A stretch of DNA of 64,000 nucleotides from Ahaetulla prasina (GCF_028640845.1 NC_080544.1:58604711-58668710), one strand, 5' to 3'. Numbered from the stretch's first letter, positions 1-15,500 are shown. Program-made: numbers and translations. Notes: generated by a model not told the origin, from the letters alone.

Positions 1-593
1 CTCGAAGAGATACATAGATTTTTGATTTCAGAAGATCAACACAGAGAACTACAGCTTTTGTTTTTTGACCTTCAACAATACTTTTGCCTTAAAAAAATAA
101 TACTTAGATGAAGATAACTGTTCCATGTTCAGCTAAAGAAAGCAACAATTAATGGTGCCCTAATAAATTAGTTAAATTACATCCTTACTACATATAGAGC
201 AAGCTCAATTCCCAGTGACTTCAGAAACATAAGTAGTTTGTTTGGCAACCATATAGTTGTTGTTAGCTATTACTTGCTTCTGGATTTTTTTCCTATTTCC
301 CTCTCTATGCATTGGACTTTTCTGATGGACTCAAGAGTATTACATAGGTCCATCCCTGCTTAACTTTTTGAGTTCAGCCAAAATTGGAAAACTGCTGCCA
401 TCTAATTGAGCTATAATTTTAGTAGCACAGGTGAGGGAAATCCAACATTCACTGGCTCATCCATGTGCTCATTATCTCATTCCTTTGCTCTGAAAAGATG
501 TAACTCTATGGTAATCATTGATTCATTTCCAGGTAACAAACAAGATAGAGGAGATCAAACAAGAGTTTTGGGGGCAGGGGATAAATACTGTAC
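1..593. other. PDCD11 intron sequence at the left edge
   Basis: This stretch lies downstream (in PDCD11 sense) of the last exon in the window. I looked on both strands for a coding exon with consistent splice sites and found none, so it is most simply intron. No recognisable repeat was seen. Confidence 0.6.
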
Positions 594-3500
594 CTCCAAG
601 TTGGCTGTGAATGGCTACTACAGTCAAATCAGAAACACATGGACCACTGAAAACTGCGGAACCATCAGCCTTAACTTCGGTAACTACCAATTCTAGCCTC
701 TGCCCCACTTTTAATTTGGAAAGTTTCTTAGCCACACTGGTATCATCTGCCAATAAGGAGAAAATGAATTAAATCTCATTTGCAAGTTGGTTTTTCCTTT
801 TGAAAGTGTATAAAGTTAATGTACATTTTGTCTTCATCTTTCGACAAAGGTTTCAATATTATAGCAATTAAATTCTTCAAAAAAAAATTCTTAAGTTAAT
901 TCTCCCAGAATAAGACATATCAATGGTCTTCAACTCCCTACAGTACTCAGCAGGGCACTATATGGATAGTACTAATAAGAGCTGAAAGGGCAAAGCATGC
1001 CAGATAAGGCTGAACTCTTAATACCTAGCAGTGAGGGAAGATGCAAGCTGAAGGCAGCACCACCTGGTGGATCACAAGTTGCTTCATACTGAGAGATTAA
1101 TTTTAAGCACAGTCCCTTGAAAATTGCCTTCTTGTGTTTAACTTATTATGGGGATAAATGCAAAAGATTAACTATTTTCTTTTTTATGATTTTCAAAATT
1201 CATTGTAAATGCAAATAGAAATTGCCAAATTGAACCTCCCTTCCTGTCTCTCTCTCTCTCTCTCTCTCTCTGGGGGCAAAGTCATCAACCAACAACCTTT
1301 GTTTGAAACAGAATCCTATGACTATTAATTAGCTTCACAATGCAGCCACTGTAATACCAAGTACAGACATAAGACTTTCACATGCCACCTTTGTGTTCCC
1401 AAATATTCTTACCTCTATTGCTCATAAAGCTCAGAATCTCCTGCAGTTCATTAAAGTACTGTTCCAGTAGGCCAAAGCTCTCAGGAACAGACCCCTCAAC
1501 AGAGCACTCCGACATCTTCAAGGACAGCAAGATGCGCTGCTTCTCCTCATCAACACTGGTCACTTTGGCAAGTACAGTTTGACCTACCACAAAATGATCT
1601 TTGGTGTCTGTCACAAACTTGTCACTCATTGCCTGCAGTGACAAGGAGACAGGATACAATTATATCAGCATCAACCCAAGGTCTCTAAGAAGACAGCAAT
1701 ACAATTCAAATGGCTGATTAGGGCAAATTCTACTAATTGCTGCAGTATTTGTTCTACTACTACCTGATGCCCTTGGACTTATTTCTACTCCTCAGTATGT
1801 ACCAGCGTACAGCAGGCTTGTTCTTGCTTCACATTTAATAGATAATCAAAGTTGCATAATTCCATTCCAAGGTGGATAATTTTATATACTTAGAAATTCT
1901 GGCATTTTTTGTTTTTGGTTCCTGAACGCAAACCTTGCCTGCAGAATTCCAAGCTCTGTCTCTATTCATAATTTTTATTATCAAAGCCATTCAAGATGAA
2001 AGTTTCAATTCCTGAAGTTGAATTGATGGTCGAACTAATAACCCAAAGGTATGGTGGGCTTCCCTGTAATAGATGTGCCTCTGTATTAATGGGAGGTTGG
2101 ATTTGATGGCTTAAAAGTATCTTTCCAGTTCTATATTTTATGAAGAATAATATAACATAAATTTTAATTTATCAATTTGAATTAATAAAATACTCCTCAA
2201 CCAGTGCATCTGAATAAAGCAATCATTATAATGAACACTGAAACAAGTCTTACCGATTTGGGGGCCAGCCCAGTCAAACCATAGGGAAACTCCACAAATA
2301 CACCATACGACATGATGTTTCTCACAAAGCCAGTAAGCAGTAATCCAGGCTGGATATCAGCAAAATTCTTCACTACATGTTCATCCTCCATAGAGGAAAT
2401 CAATGCTGGCTTTCTACTCAAGAGCTACATAATGAATTAAGGAATTTTTTTAAAAAAACAGGCCTGAGAATTTCTTGTACTGGATAATAGAAACAAAACA
2501 CCCCACCCAAGACTACCAATGTATTAGAAGCTGAAAAAATGCTATAGCGGACAGCACTTTTCCGCACTGATCAATCTTTTTTAACTAGAGTCTTGACTGA
2601 GCCAGAATTCCCAGTTAGTGTGGTCCATCTGAAGGACGAAAGAGATTAGGGAAATATTAAATAAATTATGATGCACTGAATGCAAGTCAGATGCCATGGG
2701 AGGAAAAACCAACCAATTCTCTCTACCCACCCAGAAATTTGGCTAGGAATCACAAGGTTTTGGAGGGAACCACTTTAGGTGCATACTATTGCACTATATA
2801 TGGTGGGAAATGGATTGAAACAAGTATTGGCAAGAATTAAAAGGATACAATATGACCTCCTTTGTTATGGAGGCATATAATCTTTTGGAGAACATCACCT
2901 TCTTTGAGCCAGTACCACCACAACCTGCTATTAGACACATGATCAGAAAGTTGTGCCATGGGAAGGTAGGCCGAAACATTGTTGGGTAGGATTGCAACTT
3001 CTAGGCCATCTTCTTTCTTGTTCAGAATTTTTACATCTACAATCTAAATAGCATAATAAAAAAAAAACAACTCAGAGATTTTAGACCATTTTCAGTTTAT
3101 AATGCAGTATCCAAAATCCCAATGGAAATAACAAACAGGGTTTAGATATTTAAAAAATAAATGCCTAGGAGCAGTAAGAATCTTTACTGAATCTCATATT
3201 TTATTAAGGTTAGTTCATCAAGCATCTTAACATTAGCTCATTGCTGTATCTTTACGAAAGCAAAGGGGCATTCTAGCATTTCCTGTATGCATGTTTCTTT
3301 GCTGGAAATTAAGAAATGAAAACAAGGAAATTGAAAATGGCAAGATTAATACCAGAGCTGGTTATGTTAATCAAAATGCCACCCTCTCAATTGCTTCCTT
3401 ACAGGAGAAAAATACTTCAATCTTTTAAAGCAATATGTGGGAGAAAGGGTCAAAATTGAATTGTGACAATGCAATGTCACTATTCAAAAATTAATCTCTC

Positions 3501-6500
3501 TCACCTTTTAATCTTTTGCTCTAGAAAATTAAGAATTATGTCAGGGTTGCTGAAATTGGAACCTTTCCTCCCACGCATATCAGTGGTTGAAAAAAATACC
3601 TGGAATTATCCCTGATGGCTTTAACGTTTGCTTCTGGCATGCTTCTCAAGTAACAGAAAATAATTACTTTAGAAAATTACCTGTCCAGTTTTATATGCCA
3701 TTTCATGGCCCTTTGAAGTTTCTGTTGTTCCAACTTTCTTTGCAATAGCATCCTCTTCCAATCTGAATGAGAGCAACAATCTTTCCTGCTCAGGCTCACA
3801 TTTTAATACAGTCACCTTGACTACCTGTGATTTTTTTTAAAGGAAAATCATTATAGTTAAGTATATCCTGTCTACACACTGAGGAGCAATTTGCCAATCC
3901 GATGAAACTGCTTTAGTAGCAAGCATGTACACCCAGCAGCCATACTGTCAGTGAACTGATCACCATGGGGTCAGGTATGAAGGAGGAACCTTAGCTTCAT
4001 CCGTTTGGAACAGAGAATGAAGACTAAACAAACTACAGACTTAAAAATACTGCTTCATTCTCTGATTGCTTTCAGAGAAATGTCATAACTTAAGTTGTCA
4101 TTTTCTAGTTTCTTCTAAGTAAAAGAAATCAGATTCCTGTTTTAATACCACATGCTTAGTTTGGCTAACCAAACCATGGTTATGGGTTATTAATTATATA
4201 ACTAATTGTGGACAGAGCCATCACGTACCAATGGCTCCAGCATCAACTGATCACTTGTACAGTCACTATTAGATTCCAACTAATACTTTATACATACTAA
4301 ATGCACAATTGCTATGTATTCCGTAATGACAGCATTACATAATTGCTCCTAAGCTCCCCTTTACATCCTATCTCTATTGTATTAGCAACTTCTTTACTTG
4401 GAAATTCCACAACTGTTCTTTGGACCTGTTTAGTTGTATAGATTTTATTTACTATTTAATGGTTTTTTTTCACACAGTGATAACTTAAAAGTGCTATTTT
4501 TAAAAAAGATAAAGATATTCTACAATTGCTGTTTAGATTTTAAAATATTGCACACATGTAAAATCTGTTATACAAACATATGCATTTCAGGTAGCTGTTT
4601 TAATTGCAATACTCAACGGTATTTTTTACTTCTATTAAGCACTTACTTGGCCTTCATAGAAGGCTTCTTGAGGAGCAGTTAAGGGGAGCAAACCAAGTTC
4701 ATTCGTGGGTACTAAGCCCCTCACATCATTATAGAATTTTACAATGCAGCCAAAATCCTTAATACACGCAACAAAACCATGAGTGATCAGGCCTGGCTTG
4801 GCATCTTCAAAACTGTCAAGGACAGGGAGCTTGGAATTAACAAGGGTTCTCTTAAGAGTCAGAATAAGCTTCTTTGTTTCAGGATTGCAGACAAGTACCT
4901 GAAAAAGCAAGAGATTGGACTTGTGTTTGTTAACAAAAATAGTTTCAAGCTAGGTTATGACTAATGTATGCAACTGGAGTTAAAGAGTTAAATGCAATTG
5001 ATGGACTCCCTAAATTCAGAAATACTAGTGTCACTAAAGCTGGAAGAAAACTGGGAAGTAATTATTTCCTTACATTATAAATATAATAATGAACTAACTA
5101 TGAACTAACAATGTAAATAATTTTAAATGGAAGTAACCAGTAACCTTCAGATAAACTTTTCCCCAGCTGGTACCTTTGAGATACATTGGAATAATTTTAC
5201 ACTTGCCTACTTAGGAATGACCATCAGTAAAGCCAATAGATTTTAACTGTGCAGGTAATCCTTGAGTTACGATGGACCAGAATTGCCATCGCTAAATGAT
5301 GCTATCATAAAGTGTGACTAAATCACTTAGAAATAACAATCTCAGAAGTCCTGGTTGGCATCATAACTCAAAGATGTGTGGGTTGCTAAGTGTAAGTCCC
5401 AGATAAGGAGCGCAGGGCTATGACAGGGAGATGCCAGAGGCCTGCAAAGAAGGCCGGCTACTCAAATTAGCTTTGCTTGTGGGAAGTTCACAAATGGCAA
5501 TTATGTGATCCCAGTTCCCTGTAACATCCTCATCATGAGCTGCACACCAAGTCCCCAGATCACAATCACGTGGCCACAGAGGGGCCATGAAGGCCAGAAT
5601 TTTGACTGCCCATTTTTTTCAGTGTGCTATAATTTTGAACAGTCATTGAATGAACAGATGTAAGTCAAAAACTACCTGTATTAAGAAGACATACACAAGA
5701 TTATGACATAGGTAGTATGTTAATATTTAACTGATGAGAAAGAGGTGTCAGGATTTATTTTTAGTGAAGCTTATATGTATTTCTAGACATGAATACAGGA
5801 CAGAATACATATTTTTATTTTAGCCTCAGATTAAGTTAGGCTAAAGCATAACAATTTGCTTAAAGGTACCTAGCAAGCAACAAAGCTCAGAAAGTTTGCA
5901 TATCCAGTTGAACGTTTACCCACATTGTCACATCAGCTTTAATGATAAAGGTTATAGAGAAACACTAATAACAGTTTAAAAAATTAAATTAAAAATATTT
6001 AAAATAGAGTTTAAATTTAGTTTCTTACAGAAAAATCTTACCCGGCACTTAACAGTAGTCCCCATGCTATACTTCTTCTCTGGCTGTTTCAATTTCACAT
6101 CTGCAAGATGTAAATTGGGGACAAAGCCTTTGATAGTCTCAGTGAACTTCACCTGCATGCCCAACGGCTTCAGAGTCAACACTTTTCCCTAAGAGTCAAA
6201 AATAGACAAATAACTCAAAATTAAAATCAAGGCATAAACAAATCATTCAATATTTCTTCTTTTTTTAAAGCACATCAACAATTCATAACTTGCCTAGTGG
6301 AAATCATAGTGATAGCTATATACCTTCCCTAATAGATCTATGCAATAAATGTATCAGAACAAAATAACACTATTCTACTAGAGTTATACAAAGTTTGGAC
6401 TCAAATACTGTATATATACCAAAAAATGTTAATATTCTTTCAGAAGTACTTGAATAACCTTTCAGTTTGAAATTTATTTACTTATGATAATTGATTCACA

Positions 6501-9500
6501 GAAAATATAGAAACAAATTTGTTTTCTAATTGAACTTACTTCCAGCACTTGCCCAGGATGTATATCATGATATCTCAGAAATGGAGCATCAATAATATTT
6601 CTGCAAGCATTAAAAGAAAGAAAATAATTCTCCTTGGTATGAAAAAATAAACAGGATGAAGTTTAAATAATAGCTGATTAAATTTTACAATATGCTGTAG
6701 AAAGTTGATATGATGATTTGATCAAATTGGCTTCAAATTAACTATCTAAACCTACAGAAAATTCATATGACCTTACTCATCTATTAACAGGGGCCGGGAT
6801 AGCTCAGGCAGTAGAGAAGCCTGTTATTAGAACACAGAGCCTGCAATTACTGCAGGTTCGAGCCCGGCCCAAGGTTGACTCAGCCTTCCACCCTTTATAA
6901 GGTAGGTAAAATGAGGACCCAGATTGTTGGGGGGGCAATAAGTTGACTTTGTAAAAAAATATACAAATAGAATGAGACTATTGCCTTATACATTGTAAGC
7001 CGCCCTGAGTCTTCGGAGAAGGGCGGGGTATAAATGTAAACAAACAAACAAACAAAAAACCAGCTGCTTGAGAGCCGGAAAATTCCAACCCAACATAGGT
7101 TCCAATTCTCTTTTTCTTTTGCTCTTTGTGCCCAACTATTGCTTCCTGGAAGATGAAAAATTGCATTATTAACTATGATAAGCTTCAGGAAACCTCTGCA
7201 ACTGTGTTCTATAGTGTGGTGAAAATGATTTACACAACCATCTTTATTCCAAATGTTATACTAATAAATTGCTTACAGTAACATAATTTTTCTCACATAA
7301 ACAGCAAAACTGGGATATTTGTATCGAAATAAAGAAACACAATAATTTGTGAGTCACTTTGCTAGTTTTTTCAGCATTCTACCAAACTGGTGGTTCTTGA
7401 ATTAAAATACAAAGGTTCAAAATACATAAAATTGATGTTAAAATAAGAATGTGTAATTATAGATAGTTAAGTCTGCATAAGTATCTATATATGTATGTCT
7501 TTTTGAAAGCAATGGGAATTCAGGACTGAAGGGAAAAGTATCAGATATTTATGAGTTCCTCCTGCCTTGGGCAGTGTCAGAAATGGACATACATTTAGAC
7601 TATGTTCAGAACTTAAAATATTGATCCATACAAATAAAATACATGAAACGAGACAAGAACCTTACTGTTTGAGAGACACCACGATCATGTCATCTATCAA
7701 GCTGTAGTCAATAATTCGGCATGTATGTTTACTTCCAGGCTTAAACACTTCAGCTTTGAAAGATTTGGAAGTCTTTGGAAGATACTTTATCTATAAACAT
7801 ATTATAAAGATTAGGTCAATTTCTAATATACCATCAACCTTGCTATAACACAAAAAAATGATGTCTTAGATACTTGGCCAGATTCAAAACTCCATATTTA
7901 CTTTATTTAAGTCAACAAATATCTTTAAGGCTTGTGGAATAAAATAAACAACAAAACATAATAAAACCTTATAACGCATGTGACAATATTTATTCCATAT
8001 TAAAATTTCCCTCTTTAAACCAGGTGTCTAAACTGCAACAGAGGAGACAAAAATCTTTGTGTAATGCTGAAAAAATAAGGAGGGCATTTTATTAAAAGGT
8101 AGCTTCATCACCATTGGGGGTTTCATTCCCTCCAAATGCAGAAAAGAAAACCACAGTCCATGCAAAAGACTGTTCTTTGCTTTGTACATGCACAGTAACG
8201 ACAACACTAAAAGGTCCTAAGTGCAGAAACATAACAACTTTCATATGTATGCAAAATTCTTGTTCTATTTGACAGCTGTGGAAACTTGATATCTGAACAA
8301 GCCATAGATAACAGAACCACTGTGGAATGTTTATCGTCATTATTATCCATTTCTTAAATCTATATCCCATCTTTTCTCCAGAAGGCTCAAGATTATTTAC
8401 ATGGCAGTGATCCTTAATTTTAGTCCCTATCAATAGGATGAAGTAAGAGAAGGGACTGCTGAAAATCATCAGTGAATTTCCATACTGAGGTTGCATTAGG
8501 ACCTGTGTCTCCCAAATCCTGATCTAGTACCTTGACTATTAGCCACAGTGGATCTCAGTTTGGTCTTTAAAGACAGACCAAGATTGAACAACTCACAAAC
8601 CAATGAACCAGTTTATTTATTTAAAGAATGCTTCATTATTTTGAATGAATGAATGAATGATTATGCAGAAGAAAATTAAAAAAGTCTTCACTAACTTTTT
8701 TGGGGGGAGGCGTTAAGAACCCATGAAATCCAGGACTGACCACCATAATCTGATGACAAATTATGTTGTGATTAGTGAAACCCAAGTGGTCTATTTCTGT
8801 TCTACAGATTTCACTGTACAAATACTTAAAGAAACAATAAAATATATTTAGCAAGGACTCATTAATGGATAAAATTACTGCTAGAAGCTGATGTCTTGAT
8901 GGTTTTTGACTGATGAGACTTCTAAACAAAGAAAATAAATACAAGCTGAAGCTACCATCATGTTACTTACATGAGAAAAAGCATGACTGCCATCATCCAA
9001 CATGAAAACAGCACCAATGTTTTTGAGAAACATCTCTACTTTTGCGTCTGCTACTACCATGCCAATCCGATCATTGGAAAGTTGGCCAAGCTGGATGCCA
9101 GGCTGAAGTAAAACCGGGCGCAAAGAAAGACGAATTGCCTTGGAGGCAGGATTATTTGAAAGAATACAGGCTTTCACCTGGAAAGAGGAAATGAGGAAGA
9201 AAGTATTTTAATTCTATTTAATAGAGAAGATATCGGTTTGTGGAGGAATATAGAAAAATATTTTTATATATATTTACAAGGTGCCAGAAGGTAGTAAAGA
9301 TATTAAAAGTCTTGACCCAGGTGATTTCATGGATATATCTATACAGTGTTTTTTACAAGTGATACAGAAGTATTAACTATTTCTAAGACATTTATCAATT
9401 TGTCAGACTAGCTTGGTAGCCTACCAACCAAGTATTAACCAACCCTATTCCCACAGAGTTTCTATATTTATACAAGGATAGATAAATGCTGCCACTTTCT

Positions 9501-12500
9501 AAGAACATTAAGAATATCACTTTTACTTTTAAAATTTTTTTAGAATCCAGGAATATGAAGAACTACTATTTAGAAATGTAGTAATTCATTTACATTTTCA
9601 TCATAGTTTAAACATATTTGCTTATTAACTTACCATCTGATTTGGTGATAAATGTCCTGTTTTTAGAGAATTTGTGTGCATGAAATCCACAATTCCAGTA
9701 AAGGAAGAGAGAAAACTTAGAGAAATTCCAGAAGTTGTTACCTGAAAAAAATGTAAAAGGAACAAAAATTCTTCTTGTGGATGGATTTCCTTAAAAGAAC
9801 TGGAGGAAAAGTAAGACTTAACAAAACTTTCAAAGTATTTATTTTGACATTTTAGAACTTTTATATATTTGGTTATATTAATTTATTTTCTACTCTGTTT
9901 GAATTAAATTTAATATTGCATGTATCACTGAATATGTGAAATTATATATCCTTTAAAAGTCCAACCAGAAGATGAAAGCTAGTAGCATGTATGTATACTT
10001 GCCAACATAAATATTTTATTTTGTAATTATCCTTATGTTATACTGGGTTTTAAATGGGAAAAGGAGCAATTGATGTATAAGATAATACAATGAAAGACCT
10101 TCCTGGCCATTTATTTATTTATTTATTTATTTGATTTGATTTTTATACCGCCCTTCTCCCGAAGGACTCAGGGCGGCGTACAGGCTACAATAAAATACAA
10201 ACACCACAATATACAATTTAAAATACGAGTTAAAAAACTTATTATAATTAGCCTAGAACCTTAAAATTTATAAAACCAAAACCCCATTTAAAATTAGTAG
10301 AAAATTTAAAATCGATAAAATTTATGTAGTTTAAAATTTAAAATTTAAAATGTAAAATTTAAAATTTAGGCCAGCCCCGCGCGAATAAAAAGGTATGTCT
10401 TCAGTTCGCGGCGGAAAGTCCGAAGGTCAGGTATTTGACGTAAGGCTGGGGGAAGCTCGTTCCAAAGTGTGGGAGCCCCCACAGAGAAGGCCCTTCCTCT
10501 GGGGGCCGCCAGCCGACATTGTTTGGCGGACGGCACCCTGAGAAGTCCCTCTCTGTGAGAGCGTACGGGTCGGTGGGAGGCATATGGTAACAGCAGGCGG
10601 TCCCGTAAGTACCCAGGCCCTAAGCCATGGAGCGCTTTAAAGGTCGTAACCAACACCTTAAAGTGCACTCGGAAGGCCACAGGTAGCCAGTGCAGTCTGC
10701 GCAGGAGCGGTGTTACGTGGGAGCTACGCGAAGCTCCCTCTATCACCCGCGCAGCTGCATTCTGGACTAACTGAAGCCTCCGAGTGCACTTCAAGGGGAG
10801 CCCCATATAGAGAGCATTACAATAATCCAAGCGAGAGGTAACGAGCACGTGAGTGACTGTGCACAAGGCATCCCGATCAAGGAAGTAGTAGCCATAGTAG
10901 CCACCTGCTCTTTGAACAAGAGCTGTGAGTCCAGGACCAACTGCAAACTGTTCCCTACTTCCTTCTAGAACTAAAATTGAAAAATCCCAAGAGAAATGGT
11001 CCAGGACTTCCCAGCCATTCAGATTAGCTAGGATTGATCCTAAGTTTGCTCCTTCTCATCTAGATCCCAACATCTTCACACTATTACAAAAAGCACTCTT
11101 GATAAGTTCACTTCGTAGGTGTGAGTCAAGATATTTAACTGTATCAGCAGATCCTTGAAGCCTGACCTCATGATGAGGGAGAGCTTGTCCAACAGTTTTA
11201 AGTAGATATTAAATAGGAATACTGACAGGATCAAGTCTGTGGGAGTCCACAGTACAGGCAGCTCAGTTTCAATCACTCCTCCTTTACCAAGAGTGAATGG
11301 AACTGGGCTTTGGGAAAGAAGAATCAGCATTCTTGCTACCCTTGATTCTGGGAAGCAAATGAGATACACTTGAAAACCGACCCTCACTTTGAAGGAAATG
11401 AAATTAATATAGAATTGTTGCATAACAAATTTAAGCAGGAGGGCTTATAAAATTCAGTATCTGCCTACATAGTTTCCAACATCATTTTGAGTCTAGAAGA
11501 ATGAAAATTGTAATCAAGCAAATATCTTGCCTACTATCTTACCTATTAATAGATCAAAAGCTGGTTCTTAACTTCAATATGGATGAGGTATGCCCACTAT
11601 AAATACATTTTTTTCTTCTATCTATGCCTATAGACAATAGAGAAATGATTTTACCTCCTGAACCTGGGCTTTCACCACTAGCCCAGGTAGCAAGTTGGCG
11701 AGTGACCAGTTCTGTTTTTCTGTGGCAATGGCTGAAGCAACCTCAGACTGATTGATGGATATGCGGATTATTCTTCCACCATTCTTTACTTCTTCAATAA
11801 GGCAGTTCAGATATTGCCCTATCATCAGTTCAGTCCCTATAAATCCAGCATGCAGAATAAAATCTCTTCTCAGTAATTATTTGCTATAACGTTTCTGTTA
11901 TGATCATACTTTTCAGCACTTGCTATTTCATTGATTCACCAATTTCATCATGTGATAGATTGTTTAAATAACCAAAAAACAAGCATCTTGTTAAAAAAAC
12001 CTAGAAAGGTTGATCAAATATGGAAATAGCTATTGTACATTGATTTAAATACAGACACACAGAACTTTGTAATGGCTTGTCACCATTCATTTTCATAGCT
12101 AAGCTTTCATAATCCTTAGACTCACCTACTTCCTCTCCTCCCAATGCTACACTCAAAACAACTATAAAAAGTTTTACCTTTGGTGAGTGATTGCAGATAG
12201 CTCTGGGCTTTCTGCCGAGGAAGAAATGCTTTTGTTCCAAGAATACCTATATCAATAAGGTAACCATGGTCTTCTATACTAGATACACATCCAGAGAGTA
12301 GCTGTTCAAAGAAAAAAGTGTTGAATTAAATATATATAAAGAGATTGTACTGTTCTTTATCCCCTATTTTTCATTAATTTACTAAGTTTACACTGAAAGG
12401 GGAAAAAGCCATTGATTTTCCCAAGACCTTTATTGCTAATTGCTCAAATCTTAATGGAGTTTAAAAAATATTGTCATTATATTGTACAAAATTGCCATTG

Positions 12501-15500
12501 GGATCCTGCTGACACAATGAGCATGTCTAGCAACGAATTCCTCTGTATATGTTTGTGTGTGTCTGTCTATCCATTAATCTATCTCCCTCCCTACCTCCAA
12601 GAGGATATATTCATACGCACACACACAGACATATATACCCCATTATGTTCATCTCCAGAGCTAGCCTATTTTAATGATTTATAATTTAATTTGTGGTTTT
12701 TTTCAGAAGCCACACAGACTTCCCACACAATAGTGAGTGCAGCTACAGGTAATCCTTAATTTACAATCAATTGTTTAAACTTTAAAGGCTGGTTCACAGT
12801 CACAATGGTCTTGGGATGGGTACTTTAGTATACCATTTAAGAACTGCAATGATTCACTTAACAACTATGGCAAGAAATGCCATAAAATGGGGCAAAACTT
12901 ACTTAACAATTGTCTCATTTAGCAACAGAAATTTGGGACGCAATTGTGGTCATAAGTTGAGGACTAGCTGTATTCAAGACAAATCCATTTTATAACAGCA
13001 ACTTTTAAGAATCTTGAGTGAGGTTCAGGCCATTCGCATGAAACTTATTTCTTAGATTTTATGTGTCACACTTGTTCATTACCTTATAAACTTGTTTGTA
13101 TATTTCAGCATTTTAAACCAACATGCACTGTCTTGATGCTATTTCTCTGAATTTTCCTATAAAACTCTACAGGTAAAAATGTAATTTTGGAATTTGACTT
13201 TTTTTTAACCCACCTTTGTTTTCTTTAATTGCACTGCTGTCATTTATAATCACTCTTTTGCTCACAGTTTAACAAAACTGCTTTTTTCCTAACTGTCTCA
13301 AACAATTTGGGAGAAATAGTTCATTTAATAAATATGAAAAATAAGATGAGGAAAATCTTGAGTTACTTACCATGCCTGCTTTCAAAACTGTAGGATTCAA
13401 ACCTTTGTTGACATCTTTTGGATTAATAGTTAAGTATATCTTCTGATGTCCTATAGCATTCTTCTCTGTGCTTTCCACAGCACATCTCACCAACATTCCT
13501 GGAGGGAACAAGTCTGAAAGAGAATTCAGTTCCTGCAAAAAAATTCAAGAGGGAGTAGAAAAAATAAGGAAAGAAATGTGGCAAGGTGTTTTCCAGCTTT
13601 CACATCAAGTAACATAATGACACTTTTCCCCCAGATTATATTCAGTAAATTGAATGTAGTTTGACAGTTAACAAATGGTGTTACAGACCGGATTCACAGC
13701 AAATTGTGTTATAGGCTGGACACACAGAAAATATATCACAATTAAGTTCAAGAATGGTACTTATATGCTAATTCCAATGGCTGTCCTCAATTCTTTTGAC
13801 AAACAAAAACCCATATCTATGAATTCAAAACCTGGTACTTAGCAGATCCAAATGTGGAGCAAAGCAAACCATAAAGCAACTATGAAAGCCTGCTTTGTTG
13901 ATCTTCATGGATTTCATCTATCAATCCCACATCATGTCTTACCTCCACAGGCTCATCAGTGGCCACCTGCTTATTTAGTAGTTCACTATAGGCATCACAT
14001 AGGCATGTTATTTTCACAAAGCCAGTAAGACCATTTGGTAAGCTGATCACCAGATCAAACTGATTACTATTTTTCACACATCCTAACAGCAGTGTTCCTT
14101 CTGTGAGAGACTGTTGAAGACAAGCAAACATTAATAAGCAACAATCACAAATATACTTTCACATGGTTTTGCACACAAAGCTTCTGTTAGTACAGATAAT
14201 ATATGAATATAAGGAGATGCAACAAAGCACCCAGAAAAAAATCCAGTTAGGTGAAAAGGAAACCAAATCACCATTTCCAGATCAAAGATCTGTAACTTGT
14301 TTTATACTGAGAGCTTATACTGAGCTTCAGAGTATAATCATACTTTGGCTGGATTCAAACAACTGATGCTCATTCAATATTATGCCATGTAAACAGGTCT
14401 TAGGAATTATTTTATCATGGTAACACACCATCTAATAGAATCAATTGGGATAGTCAAGTAGAATTGTACATCATAGCACCACAGATAAATTACAGTACAA
14501 ATTACCAACCAACCTCTGCTGACAAAAGTTCAAAATCTTTAGCACTGGTTTTTGAAACAGCTTTCTTCTCAAACTTAAGTTTTTTTGGCTCCTTTTGATC
14601 TTCATGTTTTTTCTTTCTTTTCCAAGTTACTTCTTCATGTTGAGTCTAAAATAGATTACATAAAAATTGAAAAGTTGCTTCCTTGATTCTAGAGGTTAGT
14701 AATTGGGAGAGGAAAGCAACACATCAATGCAAAGTTCAGGAAAATGAAATAGAAAAAAGTTAAAAAATGATGGCGTAATATTAACAAAATGTATCACTGG
14801 AGACTTGGGCTATAGTGATCTATTATCTTCTATAATTGTAGAAACAAAGTTATGTCAGGATATAGTAGCCAAAAATTTCATGAAGTGAGCTGCAGTTCAT
14901 CACGCTAAGGCTTCGGCCAAGAATATATTAGAAGCGTTCTAGGGTATGGGGTATAAAAAAGGTTGGGACCCCCTGCTTTAGCCTAAGAGAAGGCTTAGGG
15001 GAGACATGATAGCAATCTTCCAATACGTGAAGAGCTGTAGCAGGGAAGAGGGTATCGATTTCATCTTCATAGCACCTGAGGGTAGGACAAGAAGCAATGG
15101 GTGGAAGCTCATTGGAGGGGGATTCAATCTCAAAATAAAGAGAAATTTCCTGAAAGTGGCAACAATTAATCAATGGAAAAGCTTGCTTGATGGAGTTGCG
15201 AGTACTCGTCGTTGGAGGTTTTCAAGAAGACTGAGCAACCATTTGTCTGGGATGATATAAGGAGGCAGGGGATTGGACTAGATCTCCAAGATCCCTTCCA
15301 GCCCTATGATTCTAAGAAAGTCAAGGAATAAGGCAATTGATGTCAGTCATAAAATTATTTACTGGTAGATGGAAGAATCAACAGCCTGAGACAATAGAAG
15401 TTAAATGTTCCAAATTTGCATACCTTGAATAAATTATCATCTTCTACCGTTGATTGTCTGACTGTTTTTTCTTCCTGTCCTTTCTTCTGTGTACCACCTC

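Noticed and set aside
6791..6875. A tRNA gene, because A- and B-box motifs are present
   Set aside because: No cloverleaf can be completed, and the segment continues into a SINE body and LINE-like tail seen again at 31876-32140.
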